In this document: positions 43,802 through 54,538 of the stretch, one piece after another | Numbering within the stretch: position 1 is the stretch's first letter | How the letters are laid out: each line of letters begins with the position of its first letter | Notes under the pieces: model-generated | What the model was told of the DNA's origin: nothing | The model's input: the letters and a program-made list of their open reading frames with translations, nothing else | Database searches by the model: none | Translations under genes and position numbers: made by a program | From: Volutella citrinella | Lineage: Eukaryota; Ascomycota; Sordariomycetes; Hypocreales; Nectriaceae | Direction of reading: 5' to 3' | NCBI GenBank assembly: GCA_034401135.1 | Contig: JAWZSP010000005.1 | Coordinates: 1,116,001-1,180,000 of the forward strand | Length of the DNA: 64,000 nt

Positions 43802-46167
43802 CGTAGGTTACGGGAAGAGGACAGGCGATTTCATGAAGATGTCGCGCGCAACACGTGTCTACCGAGCCGACAAGGTCTGTGGGCCAGCCGCGAGCAGCTG
43901 GGTAGTGTCAGCAGAATCTCCCGCGTGTCTGAGCAGCGCAGATGGTGGGTGTCGAGAATGAGGGGCGGCGGCGGTGTCGGGATCGAGGAGGAGGCTGATT
44001 GAAGGTGGAGGTTCCAAGGCGGCTCAAAATGAGGTACTCACTATCCGCTGCAGTTCAGGGTTAGGTCAGCGATGACGCCTGCGGGGGGACCGGGCCCAGG
44101 TCAATAAGAGGGTCCAACGAGCGTGCGCGTGCGGGTAACCAGGCGGGAGGGATATCGGCGAGAGGAGGTTCGACTGCTGGGGTCCAGTTGTCTACGTTGT
44201 GAGGTTTGGGATATGATTCAAGACTCAAGGCAAGAGAATAGAAGTCACTCTGTAGTGGAGTTACATGGCACCTGTACTTTGGCATGCAGCCGAACGACAG
44301 CATACACTGTGAGGCCGGGAAAAAACTGGGGCCGCTCCGTCAATAAGATTTCGCACCTGGTTGGAAGGCTCGTGTGACATGTCACGTGGCCAATCCCACA
44401 ATGTGCCTAACGCCGTTGGTGCCCTAGCGGAGAAGAACCATGACAGCTTGCTACCCTTACCCTGCAGCCAAAAATGTGCGACATACCCAAATGCCGTTGT
44501 CAAGTCATGACAATGTTTCCACTACTATTATTGCTAGGTAGCTACGATGTATCGTCGCAATTGTCTTATCCGAGCTGGTTGTTGGTATCCACAATATGAA
44601 ACATCAAATTTTTGACATCTACGCGGCACCCAATGAGAGTTGTTGTGACACCCATAGCAATTGCGTTGGGATAGCGAATAGGGAACATGAAGATTGCCTA
44701 TACATTAAACTTATCGAGGCAATTCAACGAATCGATGGTGAGATTTGTTTGGTTAGTAGAGGCGGACACAACCAACTTCCCCCTCGGCAGTCTCGATCAT
44801 CAAGAAAGGTACCTTTCTGTCAACCAGCAATGGGGAATAATCCTCTGCTGTTGCTAACCTATTCTCGCCATCCCCTATCAACCCCGCTCGGACAGGCGTT
44901 GCTACGCTTTCCTAGCCCTATTGGTCGATTCCGGCTCGCTGAATAGTAACCCGCAGCTTTCTTCCAGATTGCCCTCCAATGTGGTGATGTGCGGAGAAAT
45001 GAGAGCCTAGGAGCAGCGATATGGTGTTCTGGCGACCCATGTTAAGATATCTGTATTTGTTATATACATGGTGTAGCATTGATTTATTTCGTAGAAAGTT
45101 TCGGGGCCGTGTCAGCGAACTCACAATACTGGCGCAAAAAAAAAGCCACCACCGGCAGATCTTTCCTCTACTAAACATGAACTCCCAGCACGTGAATGGC
45201 ATTTCATTTCATATTGATCCCTCCACGAGACCAAAGCTTTACTGGTGTTCAACTCCCGCGAGGACTCCAATCGCTACATCACTGGCCACTTAACGATTGC
45301 ATGGCTACATGTACATTACTTACCCAAGCTGTGCTAAGCTGGGCTCCACGGAACCTACATGCGCAAGGCCCATTCAATCAAGAAAATGGTACTTCTGTCT
45401 GGTAGACTTCGGATCCTGTTTTTGGGGAACTGAGCCCGGATATATCCTTGACTGGCATGACGCTACGGCTGCGGCGGACACCGTTACGCGCTCCCCGGTG
45501 ATCTAGGCCGCGGCAGTGTTATGCCTCATATGACCTGCGATAGTTGACCGATAAAGTTTGATATGCGGATTGGATCCTCGTATAGCACACCAGCATACAA
45601 CGGACGGTGGAGGGGTTGATACAGCTACACTTTTCAGCTGGCTTGTCCGCCTTGTGAATACGAGGCCCTCTTGGCATTACTCCTGGCTTCTCCTGAAGCT
45701 ACACCGAGCCGCAACTGGCAGAAAAAGGTTCCCAAGTGGTCCGAATCTGACATGCTTAGAACCTTGGAGATATTGAGAACGGAATAAAGTGGCTGGCTGA
45801 ATGATAAATGAACCTGGACTGGTGTGTATGCCGACTCTGCCGGCCGGTTCCTTGGGTGCATGACACGAGATGCTGGCGAATGGAGCCCATGCCCAGGCGC
45901 GTATTGAGCTCTACTTACGAGGACCTTAACCTAGTCTGATATCATATACGAGTATGTGACTGTCGATAAGATCACATTGTAGAATCCCGGTGGCATGAGC
46001 AGCTCTCAGAATAACAGCACTTGGCCGAATTTCTGGAGTGAAGAAAGTGGGCAACACCACCCATGAATGGGTCATTCGAGTAGATCGACATGGGGAGATT
46101 TGGGGCTCCTTTGGCTGCAAAAACCTTGACGATTGGCAAGACCTAGGTGCGCAACAAATTGCATGGT

Positions 46168-46257
46168 CTCCATGACGGCCTCCATGACAGCCTCCGTCAA
46201 AGAGCTGTTGGATTTGCTATGGTTGCCTGGCCAAGACAGTTTGCCTGGCCAAGACAG
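46168..46257 (+). repeat. Two small tandem duplications
   Basis: A 13-bp unit CTCCATGACGGC(C)-like occurs twice at 46168-46195, and TTGCCTGGCCAAGACAG occurs twice at 46223-46257 with an 18-bp period. Replication slippage in non-coding DNA is the likely origin. Confidence 0.6.
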
Positions 46258-47450
46258 CTTCATCATAGTTTGCAACCAGGGCTCTGCCACGATTTTATGA
46301 CAAGCTTCATGCTACCGAAGCCCCAAAAGAGCTGACGAAAATAGCCTCCGGTGTGATTCCCATATGCCTCCAAGGTGCCTCTGCTACTTTGTGCAGTCTG
46401 TCCGCTTGTTAGTATCGGCTCGGTGGTGTCGGAGGCGGTATTTCCATGAATTTCCGGGTGAAGAACCCCTGATGCCGCGCCGACGAGCTGCGACCTGGCG
46501 AGCCACGCGAGCACTCAGTTGAAACCCCCCTTCGTATACCGAATTTGAAGCTTCTGCCAATGAGGGCTCAGAACTCCGAATTCAGCATTGGTACGTAATA
46601 AATGGCCGCCCAGGATGGTGGTCGATGTTCTATTTTAGCTCGATGGGTCGGGCCTCTTTTTTTTCGTCACTCCCCGGCCCCGGTGCTAGGTGCACAGCCT
46701 CACAGGGGATCCCCATCTGCATTGGTGATATGACATGGCATGAGCCGATGACTGAGTAGTGTCAACTTAGCCTGCAAAAACAGACGCATAATGGTGACAG
46801 ACATGCCGCGTGGGCCTTTTGCCGCCATCTACGAGTGTGGTAGTCGGCGATGTCGGCTAATAACATCGTCAGCACGGGTTTACTGTGTACAACCAACTAA
46901 GCGGCGAGCTTTGCACCGGGAACGGGCAATAGTCGGCAAGCCGAGGTAAGGTCCCTGGGAGCTCCCTGTGTGCTCATCTCTTCGGAGGCGAGAGTCCTTA
47001 TTTTTGTAGCCTCATGGCTAAAAGGAGGGAGTACGGTGATTCATTGCGGTAGTAGGATGTATGGTATTAGTCAAGTCAGCTGCGTTGTCAGCCAGGCGGC
47101 CTGCTTGTTGGCATCTCACGTTAATGCTGTGCACTGGCACAGGCACAGTCGGGTGAGCTGGCCAAGTGTTTTGAATGACTTACGTACAGTCCTCTGCAAT
47201 TGGGTAGTAGACGGCCCAACCAACCAGCGGCCAGCATCCGTGACGAGCGCTGCAGGGTGCTGGTGCCAACGTTCGCAGAGCCTGTCAGCGCTGTTATGCG
47301 AAATGCAGAATCGCGGGACAACCCAACGGCCATCAGTGGGTGCGTGCGGGCTGCCAACGTCGGCAACGACAAGCTTGCCCCGTCCAGATCATGCACGGAA
47401 AAGGTACCTAGGTAGACGGGCTTGACAGGGCAAGCATGACACAGTGGAAG

Positions 47451-47470
47451 CGGCACGGCACGGCACGGCA
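47451..47470 (+). repeat. (CGGCA)4 pentanucleotide repeat
   Basis: Four perfect CGGCA units in the gene-poor region. Confidence 0.75.
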
Positions 47471-48282
47471 GAGTGATTCCTGCCAGCCCTGATACTCAAT
47501 GCGAATCGCAATGGATGGCGAAGATAATGGCAAATAATGGTAATTGGCGTTGCTGGCGCACTCTGCTGTTGTTGGGCAACCTGCCTGGACTAGTTAAGCG
47601 ACGGCGCTGATGTCGGGAACTTTGGCCTGGCTGGGCTGAGTTGCTCATACATATTAGCACATGCATATGGTTTTGGGGGTCTTTTTATGCGAGCCAATTG
47701 CGGGCATTGAGATGCCAACGGCGGTCATCATTGGAGTGATTTGCGATCAACTCAAAAGAATGGAATAAGCGGCGCATACTGCCTGCCTCCCTCGTTGTTC
47801 CTCCGATGGGCTCCATCGTACTTTTTTAGCCGGCGCTGCTGTAACGACGACCTAATTAGTGCGTTGACATGCGAAGATGGGCACAGGGGAAAGGGCGCCC
47901 CAGCAGTGGACGACTGGGCTCGGTACCGCAAAGTGCTACGTAGGAGGACGTATGGTGGGGAGAAGTCAGCGCCATTCCGCCACGCGATTACCCGATTGGG
48001 CCGTCGCCTAGCGCCAGGGCCCTTGAGAGGCGAACTGGTGGCCGGCCAGTCCGTCGAGTATGCCTTACTTGCCCTGTTGGCTTGCTCGTTTTGGTCCATA
48101 AGGCATCAGGGTTCTTTGGTACCCAAGTTACGATGGGTTGTTGTTTACGGCCTGCGATTGCCGTCTGATGCGACGTTGGACAAAGCACAGCAGACGGAGC
48201 GTGTACGTGGCTTTCGGGTTTGTTTCTCCTTCTTGCCAACTTGTATCCGCATCATCTCATCGCATCTTGGGTGGGCAGGACA

Positions 48283-48309
48283 TGTAGGACGGGTAGGACA
48301 GGTAGGACG
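48283..48309 (+). repeat. Three 9-bp GTAGGAC repeats
   Basis: Three copies of a GTAGGAC-centred 9-bp word (TGTAGGACG/GGTAGGACA/GGTAGGACG) in tandem. Confidence 0.65.
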
Positions 48310-49812
48310 AGGAGAGCGAGCAGTGCGGTTGATGATAAGGATGTTCAGGACGAATGCGGCACAGTCTTGAATGTCAGGGTGGTCTGGAACAGGGTACCTG
48401 CCTCTTCAGTGACATCTGTGACCAGTCGCAACAGCATCCCATGTTGGGGGTCGTCCAGTGTAGTGCAAGGCCGTGCGGGTTGTGTGGCAGTCTTGTTAGT
48501 GTTGTGTAGTGCATAAGGGAAAGAGCTTGTGGTGGTGTGGGTGTGGTGGCGCGCGAACAGTGGGATGGAGTTCAGGCTCGCAACTGCCCCTGGACCTGGA
48601 TACTGGAGTCAAGGACTGCCCGAGGACTGGCGATCGCACTGAACCTGGGCCTCCCATGAATGCCAACAAAACTCTATTCCAGCCTGGCAACCCGCGTACG
48701 CCTTGAGTCCACTGCTCTGTTGGTAACCACATGGGCGGGCGTGAGATCGAATCATCGAAACACCCCAGTTGGGGATTAGCATCTGCTAGCACCTCCATTC
48801 CACGCCGCTGTGCTCACCCATTCGAATGCTACTACCAGCATCGGCTCTTGGGCTTGCGCAATAATATGCGCAACAAGTCTGGGCGCCCACCAATTGCGTC
48901 AGCCGCCATTCTCTCATCGTCGTTTGTGATCTAATTCAGCAACTGAGCCCTTGGCTGCTCCCGCTTCTCTAAGACCATCAAACGACACAGATACGCTCAG
49001 CTCGCATATGACGCCTCAGGTACGGCCCGTCATTCTGACTGCACAGCACAACACAACACTGCGTTGGGCGACGCCACGACCCCATCCTAGACCTGTCGTC
49101 CGCCTATCCGCGTGCTGGACCGCCGTGTCCGCTCGCTACGCCTCAGCTGTAGTGCTAGGGGGATAAGGGCTCCTCCGTTCCCACCACTGCTCCTCCACGC
49201 GTGCTCCACCACCCACCGCACCGCAACGCAGACGTTCCCCGGCTTACCGGCCCCGTACGTTTGGCTAGGACGCCCAGCACCAACCAAGCCCAGCACCATC
49301 TAGCAGGTACTGTCCTGCTCTCCTGTCTTCAGCCCACCAGCCCGCCCGCCAACCTGGCCCAGACCATATTATTACAACTCCTCCGCTCCAGCTCGTATTC
49401 CTCCCATCACAGGCCTCCGTCCCACCGCCTCGGCTTCAAAACACGCTCTCTGCACCCTCGAATCCTCTTCTCGAAACCGGCCTCTATCGTCCTCTCTTGC
49501 ATTTCCCCGCCGACCGCCCATCGAACGAATCGATCGCAAAAAGGGGATAGAACCAACAAGCCGGAGTACCCAACTTGTTGCGCATCAGTCGACCAGGCCG
49601 GACGCACTGCCCCCTCGGTTCCAATCAGACCAGGCGGCCGCTCTAGATTCCTTCGCCAAAGGATCAACATTCAGCGTCACCCTCGAGGCTCCTCGATTGT
49701 GCTGTCTCTACCAGTTGGTGTTCGAACGCGGCGCCCGGAACATCGCTCACACCATCCGCCACCCACAACCACATTTTCTCGCGACTCTTGGTCTCGGAAC
49801 ATCTTATCTACA

Positions 49813-50697
49813 ATGAGTGCAAATCCGCAAAATGTTATCCGCAGGTACGAGACCCTCGCCCTGTCATTGCCGTCCATCTCCAGTGTGCAACGCGCATCCG
49901 AAGAAGAAAGAATCTGGATGATGGTTGGATGGGTGAAGTCATTTGGTGCTGACCAGATGCTTAGGAAGCTCGTCATTATTGGCGATGGTGCCTGTGGCAA
50001 GACCAGTTTGCTTAGTGTTTTCACTCTTGGCTATTTCCCTACAGTAAGACCATCTCCCCCCCCTTTTAGAATTCCGCTGACTCTTTATAATAGCACTACG
50101 TGAGCTTGCGCAAGTCGGTCTTCTGTCCGGACAATTGAATACTAATGTGCACCTCCAGATCCCGACTGTATTCGAAAACTACGTGACCGATTGCAGAGTT
50201 GACGGGAAATCTGTGCAGCTCGCTCTGTGGGATACTGCTGGTCAAGAAGATTACGAGCGACTACGACCCTTGGCTTACTCCAAAGCCCATGTTATTCTGA
50301 TAGGCTTCTCGATCGACAGCCGTGATTCTCTAGAAAACGTCCAGACAAAGGTAAATTCATTTGCATCACCGATGCCCTGACATTTCGCTGACCCTTCAAC
50401 CAGTGGGTTGAGGAAGCTTCGCGTCTATGCCCCGGTGTTCCGATTATACTCGTCGGCCTTAAGAAGGACCTGAGAGACGACCCAGTCGCAATCGAGGAGA
50501 TGCGCCGGCGATCGCAGCGATTCGTCACTGACGATGAAGGCAAAAATATGGCCAACAAGATTTCTCCCATTAAGAAATATCTCGAATGCTCCAGCTTGAG
50601 CGGAGAGGGCGTTGACGACGTTTTCGAGGCTGCCACCCGAGCTGCTCTTCTGACATTTGAGAAGGGAGAAGGTAGCGGATGCTGCGTTGTGCTATGA
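49813..50697 (+). CDS. RHO2: Rho-type small GTPase, Rho2 subfamily
   Basis: Exons 49813-49844, 49965-50043, 50094-50099, 50159-50350 and 50404-50697 give 200 aa. The third exon is 6 nt (CACTAC, His-Tyr) and restores the conserved [13 protein letters not shown] effector loop; introns on both sides (50 and 59 bp) are GT-AG. Exon 1 uses GTACGA with acceptor GCTTAG, giving [18 protein letters not shown] boxes: GDGACGKT (17-24), the effector Thr in [13 protein letters not shown], a GLKKD-type guanine-specificity motif, and CSS near the C-terminus. The [10 protein letters not shown] segment separates Rho2 from Rho1/Cdc42. The tail GCCVVL is a CaaX box for geranylgeranylation with an adjacent palmitoylatable Cys. 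It acts at the plasma membrane in cell-wall and polarity signalling. Confidence 0.93.
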
Positions 50698-51627
50698 CGC
50701 TTCATGCCTCGCCCTCTGTGTCTATCTTTGCCAGCGGCCAATTCATGCGCGACACTTGCATTCGAAACCAGCCCGGGACAGTTGCCCACTTGTATTCAAG
50801 AGGCTCTTTCAAAGAGCCGTTCAGTCCATCCAGCAGCTATTGGGCCAGCCGGTGGACTACGTCCAAATCGGAACTGTCGATGTAACAGCCTTGCCCTGAC
50901 TTCATCTCCTAGAATTGGGCTTTCGACCATACGTACGATCTCCTGACCAATCGAATGGTACTGGCGCCGCGAAGCGAGTCTTGAAACAGAAGTGGCAGCC
51001 ACAAACCCTTTTTGTTCAAGCAGCCCGTTTATATCAATTTGGACCGCTGTTGTAAAAAAGGAGTACCTCGGTCAACCATTTGGTCTTTGGACGCTTGGGG
51101 GAGAACCCAATGTTGTTCAGTACACAAGCCGCGACATCTGCGTGTTCACTACTCCCGGATCGGATCTTTATTGCTTTTTAATACTTGCTTTTATTTTATT
51201 TTTGGAAATCTCTGCAAGCGAGTCTAGCGGATAAAAGTATTTGGAGAAAGAATTGTCTTCACTCTTTATGTATCAACGCAGGGGGCAGCTAGGGCTGCTG
51301 GAGTTGGGCAAACTGTTGAGTAATGTTATCCTTGATGCTTGAATACAATCTGTGAGAGTACGTCAGATATAGAGGATGCAAACACTGGCCAACTTGCTGG
51401 TAGGGTGTGGTCTCTAATAAACAAGTGGATTAACCACATCCCGCCCAAGGCAAATATCGTTACGCATCTCCGCATGTTTTGTACAAGATTAACCATTTGA
51501 TTTTGAGCTCCAATGTTTTACATAGCGTGGGCAGATGAGCGTTTGTCAAAGGAAAACAAAGCATCGCCATATAATACAACTGCTAAAATAGCCACGTCAC
51601 CACTTCTTATAATAATGCCAAGCCATT
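50698..51627. other. Convergent intergenic region, no gene seen
   Basis: 3' flanks of rho2 and of the mL40 gene. AT-rich, no supported ORF. Confidence 0.5.
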
Positions 51628-52164
51628 TTACCTCTTCCAATCGTGGTTCCACGCATTCTTGGCCGGATAGTCCGTCTGAAACCGGGCGTACTCGATCGGT
51701 ACGGTGTCCGCAGCCCACACGCCCTTCTTCTCCATAGCCACACGGTACAGGTAACCCTCGCCGTGAGATCCGGGTCCCACAGTCTTGCGCAGCTCCTCGC
51801 ATGCGTTGTACATGCCACTGTGCATGCGGTGGCGCTCGTGGTCGATGGCCTGGTGCTGCTGTCGGCGGAAGAGTTGCCAGGCGCGGTGGATCGTCCAGTG
51901 TCGTAGGTATCGCTGGCGAGCCATGCGGAGAGGCGGAGGAGCGGGAGAGAACATGTTCTTCCTGAGGGTTCGGATGCGGTAGAAGTTCTCAGACTTTTGC
52001 TGCGCGTGCTTGCGACGCGGAGTAGGTTTGCCGGCGGGCTTGGCGGCAGGCTTTGGGGGTGTGCGGGCGAGGACGGCCGAGGTCGTAGAGAAGAGACGAG
52101 TGGTGGGCGCGGCCAAAGGAGCCTGGCGGGCGAAGAGCCCGCGGAGAGAGGCGAGAGACAACAT
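51628..52164 (-). CDS. MRPL28: Mitochondrial large-subunit ribosomal protein mL40 (Mrpl28)
   Basis: Single exon, 178 aa. The N-terminus (MLSLASLRGLFARQAPLAAPTTRLFSTT) is rich in Arg, Ser and Ala without acids, a typical mitochondrial presequence. The body (RIRTLRKNMFSPAPPPLRMARQRYLRHWTIHRAWQLF, then KTVGPGSHGEGYLYRVAMEKKGVW) matches the fungal L28/mL40 mitoribosomal family. It belongs to the 54S subunit in the matrix and is needed for translation of mitochondrial genes. I used the ATG at 52164. Confidence 0.88.
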   Translation of the reverse strand: MLSLASLRGLFARQAPLAAPTTRLFSTTSAVLARTPPKPAAKPAGKPTPRRKHAQQKSENFYRIRTLRKNMFSPAPPPLRMARQRYLRHWTIHRAWQLFRRQQHQAIDHERHRMHSGMYNACEELRKTVGPGSHGEGYLYRVAMEKKGVWAADTVPIEYARFQTDYPAKNAWNHDWKR

Positions 52165-52417
52165 TGTCAAGAACGCTTGAGGTAGGAAATAGGAGCAGCG
52201 ACAGTCGGAGGAGTTGATCTGCTTTGAGGACGGTCGAGGGCGTCCAATGGCGCAGGATAAGAGGCAGAATATTTCGAATTCCCTCTATAAACAGGAAGCG
52301 ACAAGCCAGGTCTGTTCAAATGCTGTCGTTGGCAAGGTCGTGTGAGGAGCCAAGTCTAGGTCGCTGTCTTTCGAATTCTGATTCGAAAGGACTTGGGAGG
52401 AGTGTGGTGCCGTTGGC

Positions 52418-53763
52418 TCAATCGTCGTACCAATCGGGGTCTCTGAGGTTGCGAGCAATGACAAGTTCGTCGGAGACGTCGACCCGCGCGTATTTCTGGG
52501 ACGGATGGTGAGGATCGTTGTGGTAGGCGCTCTGCTCGTAGAAAGCGTGGACATCCTGAAGGGAAAATGTTAGCTGGAAGTCGCGCGGCTCACGGATTAA
52601 GGTATCTCCGGCCGACACCACAACCCCGGATCATGACAACTCCTGAATGGGAAGGAACTTACATGAACATTTGGATCGCCAATAATCATGACGCAATCGT
52701 CACCTCTGCCGCTTGCCAAAGCTTGGAAAGCAGACTCCTCGAGCCTCTTGTGAAAGGCCACGGCGAAATCTTCAAGCGACCAGGCAGTTGCCCTGGTCAA
52801 GCAGTGAAACAAGGGACTGTGTTCCCTCACCAACGCATCCCTGACCGCGGCTCCCCTTATCTGCCGCTGGATTATGTAGGCAAGCTCCATCAAGAAGACA
52901 TTCCGGCGCATGTTGCTCTTAAGTCTCGCCGAAATTGTCAGCCTGTCGAAAATTGTATGGAGGCGAGCCAAATCACCATGCGTTGGCCGCCCGGAGCTCC
53001 CCTGGCACCTACGGTGAAGCCATTGGTGGACCGTCTTATTGTCTGGAAGATGGAATCCAATGGCACTGGCGACGATTTGGCTGGCCTTTCCTATCAGGAG
53101 CTCGATGCGGGCGAGCGACTCCTCCTGGGGACGAGGAACCTGTCCACAGAAAATGAAGTTGTCCCGGCTCCCCGCTGAAGAATATCCCATGAATACGCAT
53201 CCCCCAAATGTCTGGGAGGCGTTTGATGGGTCGTGGTGCCGGAAGACGAAGCTGCCAGGTCGATGGCCCAAATAGTATTGGGTGCCTTGTAAGGATGTGA
53301 TGACCTGCACATCCCTGCCGCACCCAGCCCAGTATTCGTCCAAGCTGATCTGCTTGGAGTTGGAGAATGAGGGACTCGATAACTCAAGCCCGGGCTCATT
53401 TGTGTGCAAGCTCTTAGGAATAAACCTTGATAGCGAGCTTGCAAAGATCATGGTGGCAGCATCACTCAGTTGCTTCATGCCGTCCAGCTGTTTCTGGGGC
53501 GCGTTCTGCAAACGGGCCCGGGGATACTGCTTCCAAAAAAGGTTCTGTACGAGGATAGTGTCCTCGTCCCGCCGCCTGATTCGATCCGCCGCCTTTAGAT
53601 TTGTGATCAAGGGGCCGTATCTTTTCTTCTCTGTCTCGAGCGTGTGGGACCAGACGTGACGCAGCCCGTGGTGCCGGAGGAAGGTCACCCAATCCACGTG
53701 AGCAGGGCGTCGTCCCTCGGATTGGGGGGGTAGGACTCGTGCCATCGCGCTTACAGCTTCCAT
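52418..53763 (-). CDS. Conserved fungal protein of unknown function
   Basis: Exons 53763-52663 and 52555-52418 give 412 aa. The 107-bp intron is GTAAGT...CCTTCAG in phase 0, joining GDPNVH to DVHAFYEQ. The protein has no signal peptide or membrane segment. Its C-terminal half is well-ordered in appearance (LHTIFDRLTISARLKSNMRRNVFLMELAYIIQRQIRGAAVRDALVREHSPLF), and it ends in an acidic DPDWYDD. I do not recognise a family and cannot name a reaction. The clean codon use and the splice signal argue that it is a real gene. Confidence 0.75.
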
Positions 53764-54538
53764 TGGGTTTTGATGCTGTGTATACTAGTAGGCTCTGGGT
53801 CTGGAGTGTATGTGCCGGTGCGCATGTAAGTCTGTAGTGCTGAATGTGATGGCAGCAAATGGTCTGCAATGGCTCGCGAATTGTACTCTGAAGAGGATTG
53901 GAAAAGAATGAGGAAGGGATGGACGTCGGGGCATCAGGTCAATATTTAAGCAAGTAATGCTGGAAAACTTTGCCATCGGAGAATGCTTGGATTCCCAGGC
54001 AAAATCTTGATATCGGAGAAAGACTAGACGCCCAGTGCAAATCTTGACGTCGGAGAAAGCTAGGAAACCTATAAAGGTGTTGAATAATACCTTTGTAGAC
54101 GGGCATGGCTGCGGACTGAAACTATGCACCACCTCTCTGGCCTAGAAGGCGCGAATGCACCGTGATGGCGACTGCCATCTGACCCAGTACGCAAAGCATC
54201 ATTGAGCACTCTCAGCCGTAATTGCATTTCCAATGTTGATTCCTAATAGCTATCGATGTGACTATTGAGGTACATCTAAAATATTTAAAACTCTGTACTA
54301 GATGATGTTGGATACTTGAGCAAAGTGTCGGTGATCCGTCTCCTACTCCTTGCACTTCCAACCCTGGGGTCCTCGTGATACTCATCACCCACAGTATGCA
54401 CATCAATGGATGTAAGATAGAAATTAGAAATTTAAAAAACAAAAAGGATGATTCTTCCGAGACGGGCCTTGTTCACAACTTCCACCAATCCACTAATGGC
54501 GAATTACAGCTCGTAGTTGGCGAGCTTAGGTTTCCCAT
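53764..54538. other. Intergenic, no gene seen
   Basis: Promoter of the unknown gene and 3' flank of the NACHT-ankyrin gene. No supported ORF. Confidence 0.5.

Larger units (their letters stand above)
43802..49812. other. Six-kb gene-poor region with short tandem repeats
   Basis: No ORF with family features, splice logic or convincing composition on either strand; the longest (47741-48370, 209 codons) is unsupported. Contains small tandem duplications at 46168-46195, 46223-46257, 47451-47470 and 48283-48309. The right-most about 600 bp (C-rich, CCACC/CTCC words) are probably the promoter and long leader of rho2. No inverted terminal repeats or transposase fragments were found. Confidence 0.55.

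Noticed and set aside
47741..48370. 209-codon ORF in the gene-poor region
   Set aside because: No motif, mixed composition, no start context or splice support; likely chance.
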